64,000 bases of DNA from contig JBITNC010000001.1 of assembly GCA_050084985.1 (NCBI GenBank), positions 99,448,001 through 99,512,000 on the forward strand, in the 5' to 3' direction. The notes beneath the pieces were generated by a model. It did no database searches and was not told the DNA's origin. It saw only the letters and a program-made list of their open reading frames with translations. Position numbers and translations under genes: made by a program. Below, piece after piece: positions 24,261 to 36,949 of the stretch (the first letter of the stretch is position 1; the number at the start of each line of letters is the position of its first letter). Source of the DNA: Nageia nagi (taxonomy: Eukaryota > Pinophyta).

Positions 24261-25654
24261 GAATTTTTACTCCTTAGTGAGTGTGTTTAGTCCTATTTAT
24301 GCTAATACTATCAACATCCATGATTTCCAAGTAATATAGTAATGAAGTGTGAGATGTTCAATTTTAAATGATTAATGTTCCATATCAAAACACCAAACAA
24401 ACCAAGGAACCAAGCAACAAGGGAGGTGTAAAAATCAGCACCCAACACAAGAATACCCCATCCAAATTTTATTCACTTTCAAAGGAGCCACAAAAAAACC
24501 TACCTTTAAGACTTAAAATAGAAATGGTTGAGGTCTCATCTCTAACTTTCAAATAGAAAAAAAATGGGAATTCAGTCAGAGTCCATTTTCCAAGATATAC
24601 AATTAAATGTGATTACCTTCAAGAATGATTTAAATGGCCTCCCAAAAACTTTACAATAAGAAAAAATTAAAAATTAATGTCCCAAAAATTTATAAAATGA
24701 AAAAAATTAAAAATCTAATGCCTATTGTAAAATTATAAAGTCTAGTATAAAAAATATAAGCAACCTAATATTAATTCAAACCTTTAATTCTCCATCCAAA
24801 GATGAAGGGTGTCTAGATCTATAGAAGGATGGACTAGAAGTGCTCAAAGGATGTACAAAAGAGATGCATGCAAGTAGGAGAGGTGTCCTAGTTTGAATAA
24901 GGTTAGGTTTAGATAGTCACACATAGGAGTAGTCCTAGTAGATGCCATTAGATGAGGTGGGAGCATGATTGGAAAGTCTCCTAAGTGCCATGAATAGGTG
25001 GAAAATGCTAGATTATACATAGACTATGCCATAAAAAATCATAGCTCACATTCAAATTTGGTAAAAAAATGTGTAGGCCAAAAGCTTTATGGGAGTTAAG
25101 ATCACTACCAATCCAGTAGAAGGTCACCATGAAAAGGACTAATATGGTGAGGAATAACAACCAAACTTATAAAAAAAATGGAATGCATGAAAGGGTGCAA
25201 AATGTCAAGAGGGAGAGCCCATGAGGATCTAGGAGAGCCACTAGTAGAATGCAATAGCAAAAACATAAAGCATGAGACAACATAGGAAAAGCCAATGCAA
25301 AGGGGAAGCCAATGTGTGGGTTAGGAAATGGGCCAAAAATATTTGCAATGGTAAATGAGGATTTATCTCCATAAATGAGTTTCCAAACTCAAAAAAATAT
25401 CATGCATAAGAAATACCATGACCAAGAAAAGATGAACATAGTTAGCTTGGTATAGGTCCCTAGGTAGGAGCATAGTTACATATCTCTAACTAAACCATGC
25501 ACTAGAGTAGAAACAAAGGACATGCTCGAGGCTAAAGAAAGGTGACCAAAAATATCAAAAAAGGGTGTAACTAGAAAAAAAATTACACAACCCATAAGAA
25601 TCAGATCTAAGAAAGCTTCATAAAAAAGTCCATATGCCTACAAGAATCCAACTA
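24261..25654 (-). other. Untranslated leader of copia element 2
   Basis: About 1.4 kb between the primer-binding-like site and gag. No coding frame is visible on either strand. Confidence 0.4.
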
Positions 25655-25666
25655 GCTCTAGTACCA
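25655..25666 (-). promoter_or_regulatory. Primer-binding-like site of copia element 2
   Basis: Minus strand TGGTACTAGAGC, adjacent to the LTR end. It differs by two bases from TGGTATCAGAGC, the usual site complementary to initiator tRNA-Met in plant copia elements. Confidence 0.5.
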
Positions 25667-25953
25667 TGTGAAGATTTACAAGGAGAACAAATCACACCCA
25701 AAATGGAAAATGTAAGAGCACCACAAGAATGAGAGAGAAGATGAAATCCTCAAAATGATCTAGCTAAAATGAGAATAGATCCTAAATAAATAGGGAAAAT
25801 ACAAGCTAGTGTACAACAACATGCCAACCATGCATCAAGGAGAAAATCATAAAGTGATAAAGAAGAGGTTATGATCACCAAAACAAACTAGCTAGAAATA
25901 AGTATACCTAGGAAATAAATAAAATAATCCTTAGTGAACTTAATACTCTAACA
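25667..25953 (-). repeat. 5' LTR of copia element 2
   Basis: 287 bp on the minus strand, starting TGTTAGAGTATTAAGTTCAC and ending AATCTTCACA, directly before the primer-binding-like site. TG...CA ends are intact. The bases beyond it (TAATG at 25954) would be one side of the target duplication; the other side is not present. Confidence 0.6.
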
Positions 25954-26979
25954 TAATGTTATGGTGAAGATGAAGAATATAATCAAAATGATAAAAATTG
26001 GATTCCAGTAACCAATAAATTAGGAGAAGGATCCCATATGTTAATTGAAGAAATAATTGAAATAGGCTTAAGTGATGATCCTAGGAATCAAAAAATTGTT
26101 CAATTAGGTAAATCCTTAAATGAATATGAAAAGCAACAATTTATATCCATTCTTAAGGAAAAACAAAAGCTATTTGTATGGTCATTGTAGGTATGTTTGG
26201 ATTAGATTCAAACTTAGTGGTACATAATTTAGGTCTTAAGGAAGATGCTAAACCAATAAAGCAAAAATTACAAAAAATGCATCCTACAATGATACTAATG
26301 GTAAAAGAAGAATTACAAATGATGTTGGAAGTAAAATTTATACAACCAATTGACTATTTTGATTGGATTTCCAATATGGTTCTAGTTAAAAAAACTAATG
26401 GCAAGATTCATATTTGCATAGATTTTAGAGATATAAACAAAGTGTTTAAAAAAGATGATTTTCCACTTCCAAATATTGATAATTTGGTCAATTACACTAT
26501 TGGAAATGAAATTATATTACTCATGTATGGATTTTTTTGGTTACAATCAAATAAAAGTAGATACAGAACATCAACATAAAATGATATTTACAGCACCATA
26601 GGAAACTTTTTGTTACAAAGTAATGCTTTTTGATTTGAAAAATGCTAGAGCTACTTACCAATGAGAAATGACATATATCTTTCATGACTATATGCATTAT
26701 ATTATGGAAGATTATGTGGATGATTTATTAGCTAAGTCTAAAACTAGAGAAGAACATCGAAAAGTACGTAAAAAAATCTTTTATAGGTTATTGGAATATA
26801 ATGTTAAATTAAATCCAAAGAAATGTGTTATTGGAGTCACTTCAAGAAAGTTATTTAGGTTTATTATTGCAATGCAAGGAATTGGAGTACCAAAAAAAAA
26901 GCAATAATAAATATGCCTCCTCCTTTAACTATAAAATAATTACAAAGTTTGCAAGGAAAGTTACAAGCCATAAGGCATT
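25954..26979 (+). pseudogene. Ty3/gypsy element A, reverse transcriptase N-terminal part
   Basis: The frame leads from WIPVTNKLGEG through IEIGLSDDPRNQKIVQLGKS and LKEKQKLFVWSL, then a shift. It continues with KQKLQKMHP, VKFIQPIDYFDWISNMVLVK, ICIDFRDINKVFKKDDFPLP and, at 26713-26724, YVDD within EDYVDDLLAKSK, then LNPKKCVIGV and INMPPPLTIK. These are the canonical Tat/Ogre-type gypsy RT blocks; the usual NKACPKDDFPLP reads NKVFKKDDFPLP. Stops and shifts occur. The gene is split at 26985 by a solo LTR and resumes at 27388. Its 5' side is cut by copia element 2, so gag and protease are missing. Confidence 0.75.
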
Positions 26980-26984
26980 TCATA

Positions 26985-27382
26985 TGTTGGAACTATTTCT
27001 AACATTATTCCTATGTCCAAAGTTATTAGGATTAATTAATTAGGACTTATATATTCCTAAGTCTAAATAATAGGATGTGAGGAATATTTGGTCAAGGTTG
27101 ACCATATTCCATAGTTAGCCTATTTGTTAACCATAGCCTAGGAATATATTTGAATGTAAATAAACAATCCATACTTAGTTATACACGGATTGTGAGGTTG
27201 TAATGTGTAGGATTAGTTTTGGTTGTTATTCCTTGTATTTACAAGTGACAACTATTATTGTGTTGTAGTTGGTTGTTATTCCTTGTATTTACATGCGATA
27301 ACTATTTTTATGTTGTAGCTTCTTCCATGAAGCTATAAATCCATGTAATTCCATTCAGTAATAGAGAATATGCAAGTTCACA
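26985..27382 (+). repeat. Solo LTR, 398 bp, with perfect 5-bp target duplication
   Basis: Starts TGTTGGAACTATTTC and ends GCAAGTTCACA. It is flanked on both sides by TCATA (26980-26984 and 27383-27387), a perfect target duplication. It interrupts gypsy A coding sequence, which continues after it (HFI on the left; MQTFNKLLKRG on the right). Inside is a direct 50-bp duplication (27221-27270 and 27271-27320, each beginning GGTTGTTATTCCTTGTATTT) and a TATA-like CTATAAATCC near 27332. The orientation is given by the TG...CA ends and the TATA-like box only. No internal element sequence remains, so it is the product of LTR-LTR recombination. Confidence 0.85.
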
Positions 27383-27387
27383 TCATA

Positions 27388-28420
27388 TAAAAATTATGAG
27401 ATACATGCAAACCTTTTAACAAATTACTTAAAAGGGGAATCATATTCCACTAGGGTAAGGAACAAAAAGAAGTATTTGAAAAAATAAAATGCTATCTTTT
27501 ATCACCTCCATTTTATCCCTCCAAGAGAAGGAGAACCATTTTTACTTTATTCATCAACCAAAAAAGTTGCTTTAGGAACAATGATTGCTCAAAAGAATGA
27601 AAATAACAAATAACAAGCCATATACTATCTTAGTCCAACTCTAGTTGATTATGAGATAATATATGTATACATGAAAAAGTTATGTTCAACAGTAGACTTT
27701 GCAGCAAAAAAGTTTAGACACTACATGTTAAATAATACAAATTATGTGATAGCTAAAGCAAATCTATTAAAATATATTATGAATAAAACCTATCAAAATG
27801 CAAGAACATCTAAGTGGATTATTCATTTAATATAATTTGATTTACACTTTATAAGCCAAAAATCCATCAATAGTCAAGTTGTAGCTGATTATCTTACAAA
27901 AGCATCTTTACAAGATGATAAGCCTCTCATAAGTGAATTTCTATATGAACATGTTTTCCAACTAGATAAAATTGAAATTCATGTTGATCTTGAAGAAGAA
28001 TGGGATATGGTAATCTATTTTGATGGTTCTCAATGTGAACAAAGTGGAGGTGTTAGTTTTGTATTTATTACACCATAAGGAGTCCCAATACCATACTCTT
28101 TCAAACTTAATTTTCCGTGCACAAACAATAATTCTAAATATGAAGATTTAATATTAGCTATGAAGAGTCCAATAAAATTAAAAATAAGGAAAGGAAATTT
28201 TATTAGTGATTCACTATTAATTGTAAATCAAGTTAAAATCATTTTTCAATGTAAAGGACCTTTGCTTAAAAAATATAAAAAATTGGTGGATACTCTATTA
28301 TAATCATTTGAAAACAATATGAGGTAGAGGTAACACCTAGATCAACCAATAGGTTTATTGATGCTATAACATCAATTGAATCTTTGATACCATAAGATCC
28401 CTATCAAAGAGCTATTCACA
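27388..28420 (+). pseudogene. Ty3/gypsy element A, RT end, RNase H and second RNase H
   Basis: After the solo LTR the frame gives MQTFNKLLKRG, EVFEKIKCYLLSPP, then VALGTMIAQKNEN, AIYYLSPTLVDYE and FAAKKFRHYML, the standard gypsy RNase H, and TSKWIIHLIQFDLHF with QVVADYLTKA. From about 28005 it reads WDMVIYFDGSQCEQSGGVSF then PIPYSFKLNFPCTNNNSKYE and SDSLLIVNQVK. This is a second, RVT_3-type RNase H (DGS...G.G......FPCTNN.AEYE....DS.L...Q). A second RNase H placed before integrase is a hallmark of the Tat/Ogre branch. Stops such as TAA after YFITP-like VFITP are frequent. Confidence 0.7.
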
Positions 28421-28439
28421 TTGAAATAATCCAAATCAT

Positions 28440-29722
28440 AGAATCTTTGTTGGAAATAGATGATGTAGAATGTGAGGTTCTTGACATTACAATAGAATAT
28501 AAAAATCTATGGCACATTCAATTAGTTAAATTCTTAAGATATGGATTTTTACCTCTTAATTTAACAAAGTCAACTAATAAGGCATTTAAACTAAAATTCT
28601 CTCACTATTGCATGTTAGGAGATGTTCTATATCATAGAGGTTTCGATGGAATATTGATTAGATGTTTGGAGTAGGAAAACTCACAAATTACAATCTCATA
28701 TGCACATGATGGAATATATATAAAGGATACTTCAGTGTTCTAACCATCATAAAGCAATTAATATTTATGGAATATTACTAGCCTACCATGGAATGTGATT
28801 ATGTTGAATATGTTAATAAATATTTCAAATACCAACAACATGACACTTTTTTCACTCAACCATCACAAGCTTTACAACCTATGCAACATTATGGCCTCTT
28901 TCAATATGGGCATTGGACCTTTTAGGTAAAATATATCCTTCCTGTTCAAGCGACCATAATTTTATAATCATAGCAATAGAATATAATAGTAGAATTCATA
29001 GAACATTATACCATATGTCATTTTAGAATTCCTACTCAAATTATCATAGATAATGGAAAAAAATTCAAAAGTAAGGAGGTATTGACCTTATGTAAGGGAT
29101 ATCATATTAGGATCAACTTCTCAAAACCATACTATCCTCAAGAAAATGGAAAAGCAAAATCTACAAATAAAACTATTCATAGTATCTTGCTAAAAATAAT
29201 TAATAATTCCCATAGAGATCGGTATGCAAGAATCCCACATGCCTTATGAGAATATCACACAATAGCATTAGAACTCTATTGAGGTAACTCCATTTCCTTT
29301 AGTTTATGGGGAAGAAGAAATATTTCATTTAGAGATAGAAATTCCCTCTTTATGAATTGATTTACAAGATTACATCATATATAAAGTAGATCAACAAGCA
29401 TGATTAGATCAATTATTATTATTAGATGAAAGACTAGTTCATGTATTAGAGCATATGCAAACTTATCAAAATTGAATTAAAAGAGATTTTGATAAAAATG
29501 TTAAAATTTATGAATTTAATATAGAATATTTAGTGCTTAAATAAAATCAATAAACTTAATGAATGGAACATCAACTTTGTGATAAATTTTCTCCTAATTG
29601 GTTAGGACCATACACCATTAAGAAAAAAAATTGGTTTAGGGACATATAATTTAGCTGACATGGAAGTAATCAAAGAGTAATAACCAATCAATATCACACA
29701 TATTCATGATTTCTTTAATTAA
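28440..29722 (+). pseudogene. Ty3/gypsy element A, integrase
   Basis: An open frame (28447-28674) covers the linker with GDVLYHRGFDGILIRCLE, the (L)YkR..dG.LLRCl block before the zinc domain. The broken frame then gives the core: CHFRIPTQIIIDNGKKFKSK (second catalytic Asp in IDNG), INFSKPYYPQENGKAKSTNK and RIPHALWEYHT. In PYYPQ.NGQAE.TNK the catalytic Glu should follow Ala; here codon 29157-29159 is AAA (Lys), a G-to-A change from GAA. The end reads NWLGPYTIK-like LVRTIHH in another frame and HIHDFFN with stop TAA at 29720. The copy is inactive by sequence. Confidence 0.7.
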
Positions 29723-31524
29723 AATATTTATCTCATATTGTACATATTATAAATATAACTAAAATAAATAGAAAAAATATTATACAATAAACTTACAAAA
29801 ATAAATGAGTTGGACATATCACAACAAAGAGGATCAAAATCATTCACTTATCATTATAAAGATGAGGGATACAACAAATACCAGGGTTTAAAAATCCAAT
29901 TTATTTAGGAGATAGAGCCATATACAAAATAACATAGTTCACTTTTAAAGGATCTCAAAACTTCCTTTGACTACCCACAAACATACAAAGGAGTTTAGCT
30001 TTGAGACATTGTCTAGGTAAATATGATGAATGGGAAATGTGTGTTAAGGAAGATAATCTATGTACTTTCTAGGATTCTAGAATTACCATGAGTAAATGCA
30101 TAAAATAAATTTTCTATGCTTATATTGGCCAAATACAACACCTAAAATCATATTAGATTGTAATTTCAATAATTGGATCTTAGATATTGCATCTCATAAT
30201 ACACAAAATTTAGATCCAATTTTAAGTTGAAGAAATCATCTTGCAAGAGATCGATGTCATTAGAAATTAAGATATGATTTTTTTGCTATATTTGTATCCA
30301 AATATTTAAAATTAGAAAATATTAAACAAAATCTAAATTTATGATTTTCTCATTTGAATTCAATATTTCTTCTTCCTCCTTTTCATAACAATCAAAGAAA
30401 ACCTTTAATGCCAAAAGGACTAGAAGTCTCAAAATAAACATAATTTTAGTTTGATTACATTAATCAAGATTTCATGGGTAGATATAAATGATATGATTAC
30501 ATGAAATTAATTTAAAAATATCCTTATACACTTATTACTCTTTTCCTTACTTTACTAAAAGAAATAAAAAAAAGTGTTATACATGAAATATTATGAGTAT
30601 TGTACATCAAATACATGGACACTAAAGATGGATGATATAAAGGTTTTCATTGAGGTAGAGGCATAAGAAATGTGGATGAAATAAGATTCTAAAATTATTT
30701 TACTCCATTTGTTTCATCTACATTGGCCTTATAATAAACCTAAAATATTGTTGAATTGTGTCGAACATATCAATTTCAAGTTTATAGGATATTCAAGCTC
30801 TCAAAATGAAGTTATCTATGATCAAGTAATGTCCTATATCATTTATTCCATATCAAATGATGAAATCATATATGATTATACTTCATTGTTTAGAAAAAAA
30901 TTGTTGTGTAAATAATCCTATAAATGTGAAAGCACGATTCAAGTGAATCACACAATGACTTAATCAAAGAAAAAAAGATAAAAGAAAAAGTGTGAAATAT
31001 CATCCAATATGTGTAGAGAGTATGGGTGTCATTTTAGTTGTTAAAAATTTAATCCCATGAGTTCCATTACCACTCTCTTTGTTACCAACAATACCACCAC
31101 CACCTATTTTATTGTATCCTACATATATACCATCCTTTCTAAAATCTTTGAGATACATAATGAAGCATCATCATCAATGGAACCGAAGAGGATTATTAGA
31201 AAATTTAAATCAAAATCACTATCATCACCTATAATAGCAAATCCACCAGTCATTTCATACCCCATTCATTTTCAACCATATATGCTTGGATGATATCCTA
31301 CTCATCTTTGATTGAGACCCCCATTTTACTACATTTTAATTCATGGAAATTGGGTTATTAGCAATAGATCCATTTGGACTTGTCACTCAAGAATTATCAA
31401 TTGATTTACATTATGCTAAAAAAAATAAAATGAAAAACAAAACCCAAAAACAAAACAAAAATACAAATAAAAATAAAATGAGAAAACATTAAAATTATTA
31501 CAAAAATATTATGTACATAGTATA

Positions 31525-31561
31525 CATACATACATACATACATACATACATACATCCATAC

Positions 31562-31622
<61 letters not shown>
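31525..31622. repeat. Compound microsatellite (CATA)n then (TA)n
   Basis: About 48 bp of CATA repeats with one interruption (CATCCATA), then about 50 bp of uninterrupted TA. The minus-strand translation of Tyr-Ile and Val-Cys runs is a by-product. Confidence 0.9.
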
Positions 31623-31627
<5 letters not shown>

Positions 31628-33505
31628 TGAAATATTTTGCATATGTTGTTATCAAATTTATGCAAATAAAGCTATATATATTCTTTTATATAATCTTTTG
31701 ATAGTTTCAATATAATATTGTAGGTAGACATTTACACATGACACATACACATCATGAGTCATCCTCATTATATTTCTGAACCTACTAGTAAACCCATATT
31801 TTATCCATTTCATGTATCACCCATCATTTGGGAATTATCTTCCCTCTATACCACATATTCACCATGTACATTTTCTAGTACACATGTAGATAGATATACC
31901 TCATTAGAAAATATAGACCTCAATCATTTTCATGAGTTTCTTGATAGTATTCAACATAAAATCATTTCCATGGAAATATTTCCAAGTACTCTTGATGGAT
32001 CTAATTTAGCATTTAGTGACCTAGGTGGTTCTTTATATGCAAGTGTTGTAATCAATCATGAAATATGTTGGGGAACTTATTTCATTTATGATATACTTGA
32101 CAAAGAGTTTCTCTAAAACCTCATTTGTTTACTCTCTAAACCAAATTTTATATAGAGGATTTCAATCAATGTGTGTGTGTCAATCCATTTGTATGTGAAC
32201 TCATTACATTTTGTCAACCCCCATCATAATAAACCCATGAGTCATTCAATGTACTTACCATCACCCACACAATATCACAAAATATATTTTATTGGGATTC
32301 CATGTTTTCTTTTGTTGCTACACATCACCCAACCCATTGGTCCATTGATCATTCTCTTCATACATGATGCCACTTTCATACCATCTTTCATAGTCAATTG
32401 TTGCAATTCTTCATATAACATGGATTTAATCATGGAGAGTCAAATGAAGAGTGAACCTAAAAAATCCAAAAAATCATAAAATTCAAAATCCAAAAAAATC
32501 AAAAATATTAAAAAATAAAAAAATTGAAAAATTCTATAAAAATATAAAAATTTATATATATATAGAAACACACACACACACTCAAAAATTATATTTTTGA
32601 AGCATCTTGGTATATACACATATAATCTCATCATCTTCATTATACATTATTCATGATTTCCATTATCACATGACTATTGAGTATCAAAGAGAATGGTCTA
32701 GTAAATTACCAAGATATATATATATGAGTTACCTACATTCAATAACATATCATATGTATACATACCTATACATACAAATAAATGAGTAGTTTATGAATCT
32801 AATATTCCTATTCAATTTTGTCAAAATATCTTTTGTAAAGTTTTTGAAACTTAGGATAATAAACAAACATGATTTTGATACATTTCAAGATATTATTAAC
32901 TCTTGCACTTTCTCATATTTAAATGATCTTAAAATAAATGTTACTTAAGCATAATTTTGATTGAAATGATTGAATATTCATCCTATTATTTGCTTCATAC
33001 CAAACCCAAGAATAAAAAAAAATATAAAATATTCAAAAAAAAGAAAAAATCAAAAAAGAAAAAAATATGCAAAACATAAATTATATGATTCTTGGGTGAT
33101 TAAAATATCCTCTACTAGGGCTATGGACACTTTACTGGTAATAGATTAAGGCTATAATAGGATCTAGGGGCTAGTCCTCATTGGGGATATGGATACTTGT
33201 TTGGAAATGGGGTATACCTTATAAGTGGCAACATGGCCAATCTTTATGATGGACCTATATGCATTTCATAAGGATGAATTAGCTTATATATTTTAGACTC
33301 ATGAAACATTATGTTTGAGAGCATCTAAATATGAAAATGAACATCATTGCACACACACGAGTTCATACTAAGCTTGTATGTACTATAACTTTATTTTATA
33401 TCATCCCAAGTAAATAAAAACTAAACAAATATTATTTGATGAAGTTATTTTGAATATTTTGTTCATTACACTTCTTTATCATATTATACACTCATTTTTG
33501 TTCAT

Positions 33506-33528
33506 AAAAATATATATATATATATATT
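33506..33528. repeat. (TA)n microsatellite
   Basis: A short run of alternating A and T. A similar AT run followed by (AC)n lies at about 32550-32582. Confidence 0.8.
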
Positions 33529-34269
33529 ATGATCATGGTAAGTTAATTGGATGTTACTTTTGACACCCAAATAGTTAGACCATTCACATATCTATTTTCA
33601 TGAGTTTACATTCACAATTTCATACATTTATACCATACCATAAATGTTTTATCGTATTATTTATGTTTAAAATCGTGTTTATAAATAGAAAATAATGGAA
33701 AATGATGATATCTGATTTTGTACTCTTTTAATTAAAATCTTGTCCTAATTTTACTTAAATCATTATAAATACACTATGATAAGATTACAACATTTTCAAA
33801 ATTATTGAAATATAGGATTAAAATATTTTACCATCACATCATTCATACATAATCATCACATTATATAGAATATTACATCCATAAAAACAATAAGGTAGTA
33901 TGATTACTTTAACATATTAGGATAACAAAAACTAGTATCATTATCTCATCCATATAAAAACATCATTAAATCCAACCAATAATTTCTAAACATCCACATG
34001 TAATAAATTTTAAGCTTGTCATCAATTATACATCATAACACAATGGTATATAAGATAGGAAAAAATAGAACTCATAAGCTAATCCTAAAAACACTATGAT
34101 ATAAAAGTAAATCATCATATATAAAAAAATTATCCAACATAATTCATCTATCCATCTAATAATATAAATATACCATATTAATGATAAAAAAAATATAATA
34201 TGTCATCCATCAATGAATATAATTCCATGAGGATATCATGAAAATTTATAAATAACATCATAAAGTCTA

Positions 34270-36650
34270 AAAGCATCTAATATTATGGGCATCCTCCTAA
34301 CCACTAGTCTCTCCACCATGGACACTAGTATTACCAATATCATGCCCTCTCTACACTGATGGACTACCCAAGCTCCTGTCTTGTCTAGCTTCTTAAAGCT
34401 ATAAATATGAAAGTTGATGATGAGAGGATATAGTTATGGTACTTCTAATAGAAGCTACCTAAATCCTACCTCTAGCTCCCTATGAATTAGTACTACCTTG
34501 AGTATCACTACCTATCAAGTGAGGAAGAGTATGAATGTCCAAAGGAATATAACTTAGAGGAGGTATCAGATAGCTAAAACTTGGGCAATATGCAATAACA
34601 CCCACAATATATATGTTAGATACCCTCAATAGTGGTCTCTTTATTTGCATACATCTCTAAAAAATGATGAAGAATATCACTTTAATCCCCCTATGGTACC
34701 CTTAAACCATATCTATTAGTGTAAATGTTGAATAGTATCCCAACCTATGTCTCTCTCATGATGATACTTATCTCTCTTAGCCTTATATAGGAGAATATTA
34801 TTATTCAATTATCAAATCTTCAATAGCTAATATTGCAAAGCTTGGTTTTCCTAATGAGACTAATCAAACATCAATCAAGATTACCTAAGTAAAAACTTAA
34901 GCTCCTTGATCTCTCCTGGAAAAGAATCAATACTCCAAACCTGAGGGGTTGATCCCTCCTCCTCTTGAGTAGCCTCTCCATGATCCAAATCCTCCTTAGC
35001 ATGAATCTTCATTTTAGGTATATCTTCCTATTGATCCATCTCTACATCAGGTCCTTGATCTCCAACTAGGTCCTCACCCACATTACCTACTCTCTATTGT
35101 ACTCACCAACCCTCATCACCCTCATTGACCTCCTCCATATTAGAATATCAATAAGAAATATAAATATCAGCAACACTAACATCATCATCATCAATCTCCT
35201 ACTCAATATCCTCATTGTTAATTGGATCAAGATCAACATAGATGAGAGGCTCTAATCCATCTATTGGAATGGTACCCTCTCTCAAATAATGCATAGGATC
35301 TAGAGGAAAAGACTAAACCAAATCAAGCTACCACCTAATGTTCTCAAATTAAAAATAATTTAATAACTCCATTTGATGACCATTAATAAATTTGTCCTAC
35401 CAAATACTTACAAGCTTCTCATCCATCCCATCCCATGCTTAGTATTATCAGTAAGGAAAAAAACTAACATGATTAGGTGCAATATGGTTGAGCACTCCAT
35501 GATAATATCTAATATCTTGATAGATTATATTTGTAATATGAATATAATATTCCTCTCTCCACCTCTGAATCCTTATTGCATAATGAGCTATATCCATGAA
35601 TCTAGGGTTTTGGAATCCATGAGGGCATGCAATGGCTATGTGCTCATATGTCCATGCTTGCAATATAATCTTAACTATCAAGGAAGTCATTTATGCCTAA
35701 GTGTATAAAAATAGCTCCTTGTAACACTAAGATAATAAGATGGAAGCCAAGAAATGATAGTACCATGTTTCATAATATATATCATAACCTAAATAAGATA
35801 CCAAGGGAATTGACCACTCCTAATATCAAGAAGAGCATAACACTGGATAAGATACATCAAATAAGAGAACCTAATGCTCCTTTTCTATTCCTCTCACCAT
35901 AATTGATAATACATTATACCTCCTAAATTGATCTCATACATAATAACATCCATACTATCGGCTCCATACAAGTAAGAAATAGCAACTCGAGCATCATCTT
36001 GATCAATGATATGTCAAATCTGCTCACCATGAATGGGAAAATGGTAGAGATGATAAATATCCTTTATAGTAATTATCATCTCCCCTATCAAGAGATGAAA
36101 TATGGAGGTGGTAGAATCCTACCTCTCAAGAAAAGTTATAATAAGGGGATATTCCTAGCGAATGTGATCCATGAAGGATCCAATGCTTTAACCCACACCC
36201 TAATTAAATGTATGATCCACATAATTGAAAAATGTGTGTTCCTTTGCAACAATGGTAGGATATTGATCCCTAAGATTGAAAACATATTTAACCTATAATA
36301 GGAGATAGGCTAAGTAAAAAGAAAAATAAAATCAACTTAATGTTAAAACATCAACTATCAACAAGTTGCAGAGTTATTGATATTTAAACTAACCTTGAAA
36401 GCCTTCAACTCTAGTTGATGATGGATTTAAAAATTAAAGAATTCTAAAAATGCAAAAAGCTAGTGTAATATAAAAATTAAAGTAATAAAAACTATCTAAC
36501 AACCAAATTAAACACTTTTAAGGAATTAGTTTTCATATTTAAGCTAGAAAAATGCATATTTAATTGAAAAAAAAAGAGGGTTTTAAAACCCTACCTTAGC
36601 ATGGATAGGTCTCATTCTGCTAATTTATCTCCTCCTCAATGGCATTCTAT
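34270..36650 (-). pseudogene. PMD gene remnant, copy 3
   Basis: On the minus strand a frame near 36110-36047 reads IFHLLIGEMIITIKDIYHLY, the PMD core (FHLP.GEMT.TL.DVY). A clean 80-codon stretch at 35690-35448 contains WTYEHIAIACPHGF and IQRWREEYY, the second PMD block (W.YEHI....P......RW). Farther on (about 35140-34900) is an acidic tail with EDLVGDQGPDVEMDQ and GEATQEEEGSTPQVW. The start may be near 36640 (MPLRRR), followed by a GT at the AAGGTAGGG near 36590 and a pyrimidine-rich TTTTTACTTAG near 36310, which would fit an intron; that is inference. Stops and shifts break the protein. It is antisense to gypsy A pol (25954-29722), the same relation as PMD copy 2 to its surrounding gag. Confidence 0.6.
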
Positions 36651-36874
36651 CCTATAGAAAATGACAAGAAGCTAATAAGATCGTATCAAATGAAAAAAAG
36701 TGTGTGGGTATCTAATAAAGTTCTAGAAAATTGGAGAAAGTGATAAATGGGAAAAAACAACTCACTTGTCATTTTATTTACATAAAAAAACTTTGACATC
36801 GATGATTTTAAATTAGGTGCTAGTGACTTAATTGGAATGTTGGTGACTTACAAAAAATGTCAACAAACATTCAA

Positions 36875-36875
<1 letters not shown>

Positions 36876-36946
<71 letters not shown>
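36876..36946. repeat. (TG)n microsatellite, 71 bp
   Basis: TG repeats with a single interruption (GTGGTG near 36912). Confidence 0.95.

Positions 36947-36949
<3 letters not shown>

Larger units (their letters stand above)
21400..25953 (-). mobile_element. Ty1/copia element 2, truncated in reverse transcriptase
   Basis: Read on the minus strand, the order is a 287-bp LTR (25667-25953), a primer-binding-like site (25655-25666), a leader of about 1.4 kb, gag (about 24260-23560), protease (about 23500), integrase (about 23130-22200) and reverse transcriptase (about 22020-21400). That protease, integrase, RT order is diagnostic of copia. The RT homology stops before the YVDD block and no RNase H or 3' LTR is found, so the 3' part is missing. 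Its 5' LTR abuts gypsy coding sequence at 25954, so it probably inserted into that element before losing its 3' end. All coding parts contain stops. Confidence 0.7.
29723..34269. other. No gene recognised; AT-rich stretch with microsatellites
   Basis: Follows gypsy A integrase and could be the 3' non-coding part of that element. One clean frame of 120 codons at 31754-32116 (+, starting MSHPHYISEPTSKPIFYP) and others at 31057-31293 and 32171-32479 have no motif I know; I do not call them genes. A-rich blocks lie at 32455-32530 and 33017-33070. Confidence 0.4.

Noticed and set aside
31406-31642. Minus-strand frame of Tyr-Ile and Cys-Met-Tyr repeats
   Set aside because: Translation of the CATA and TA microsatellite.
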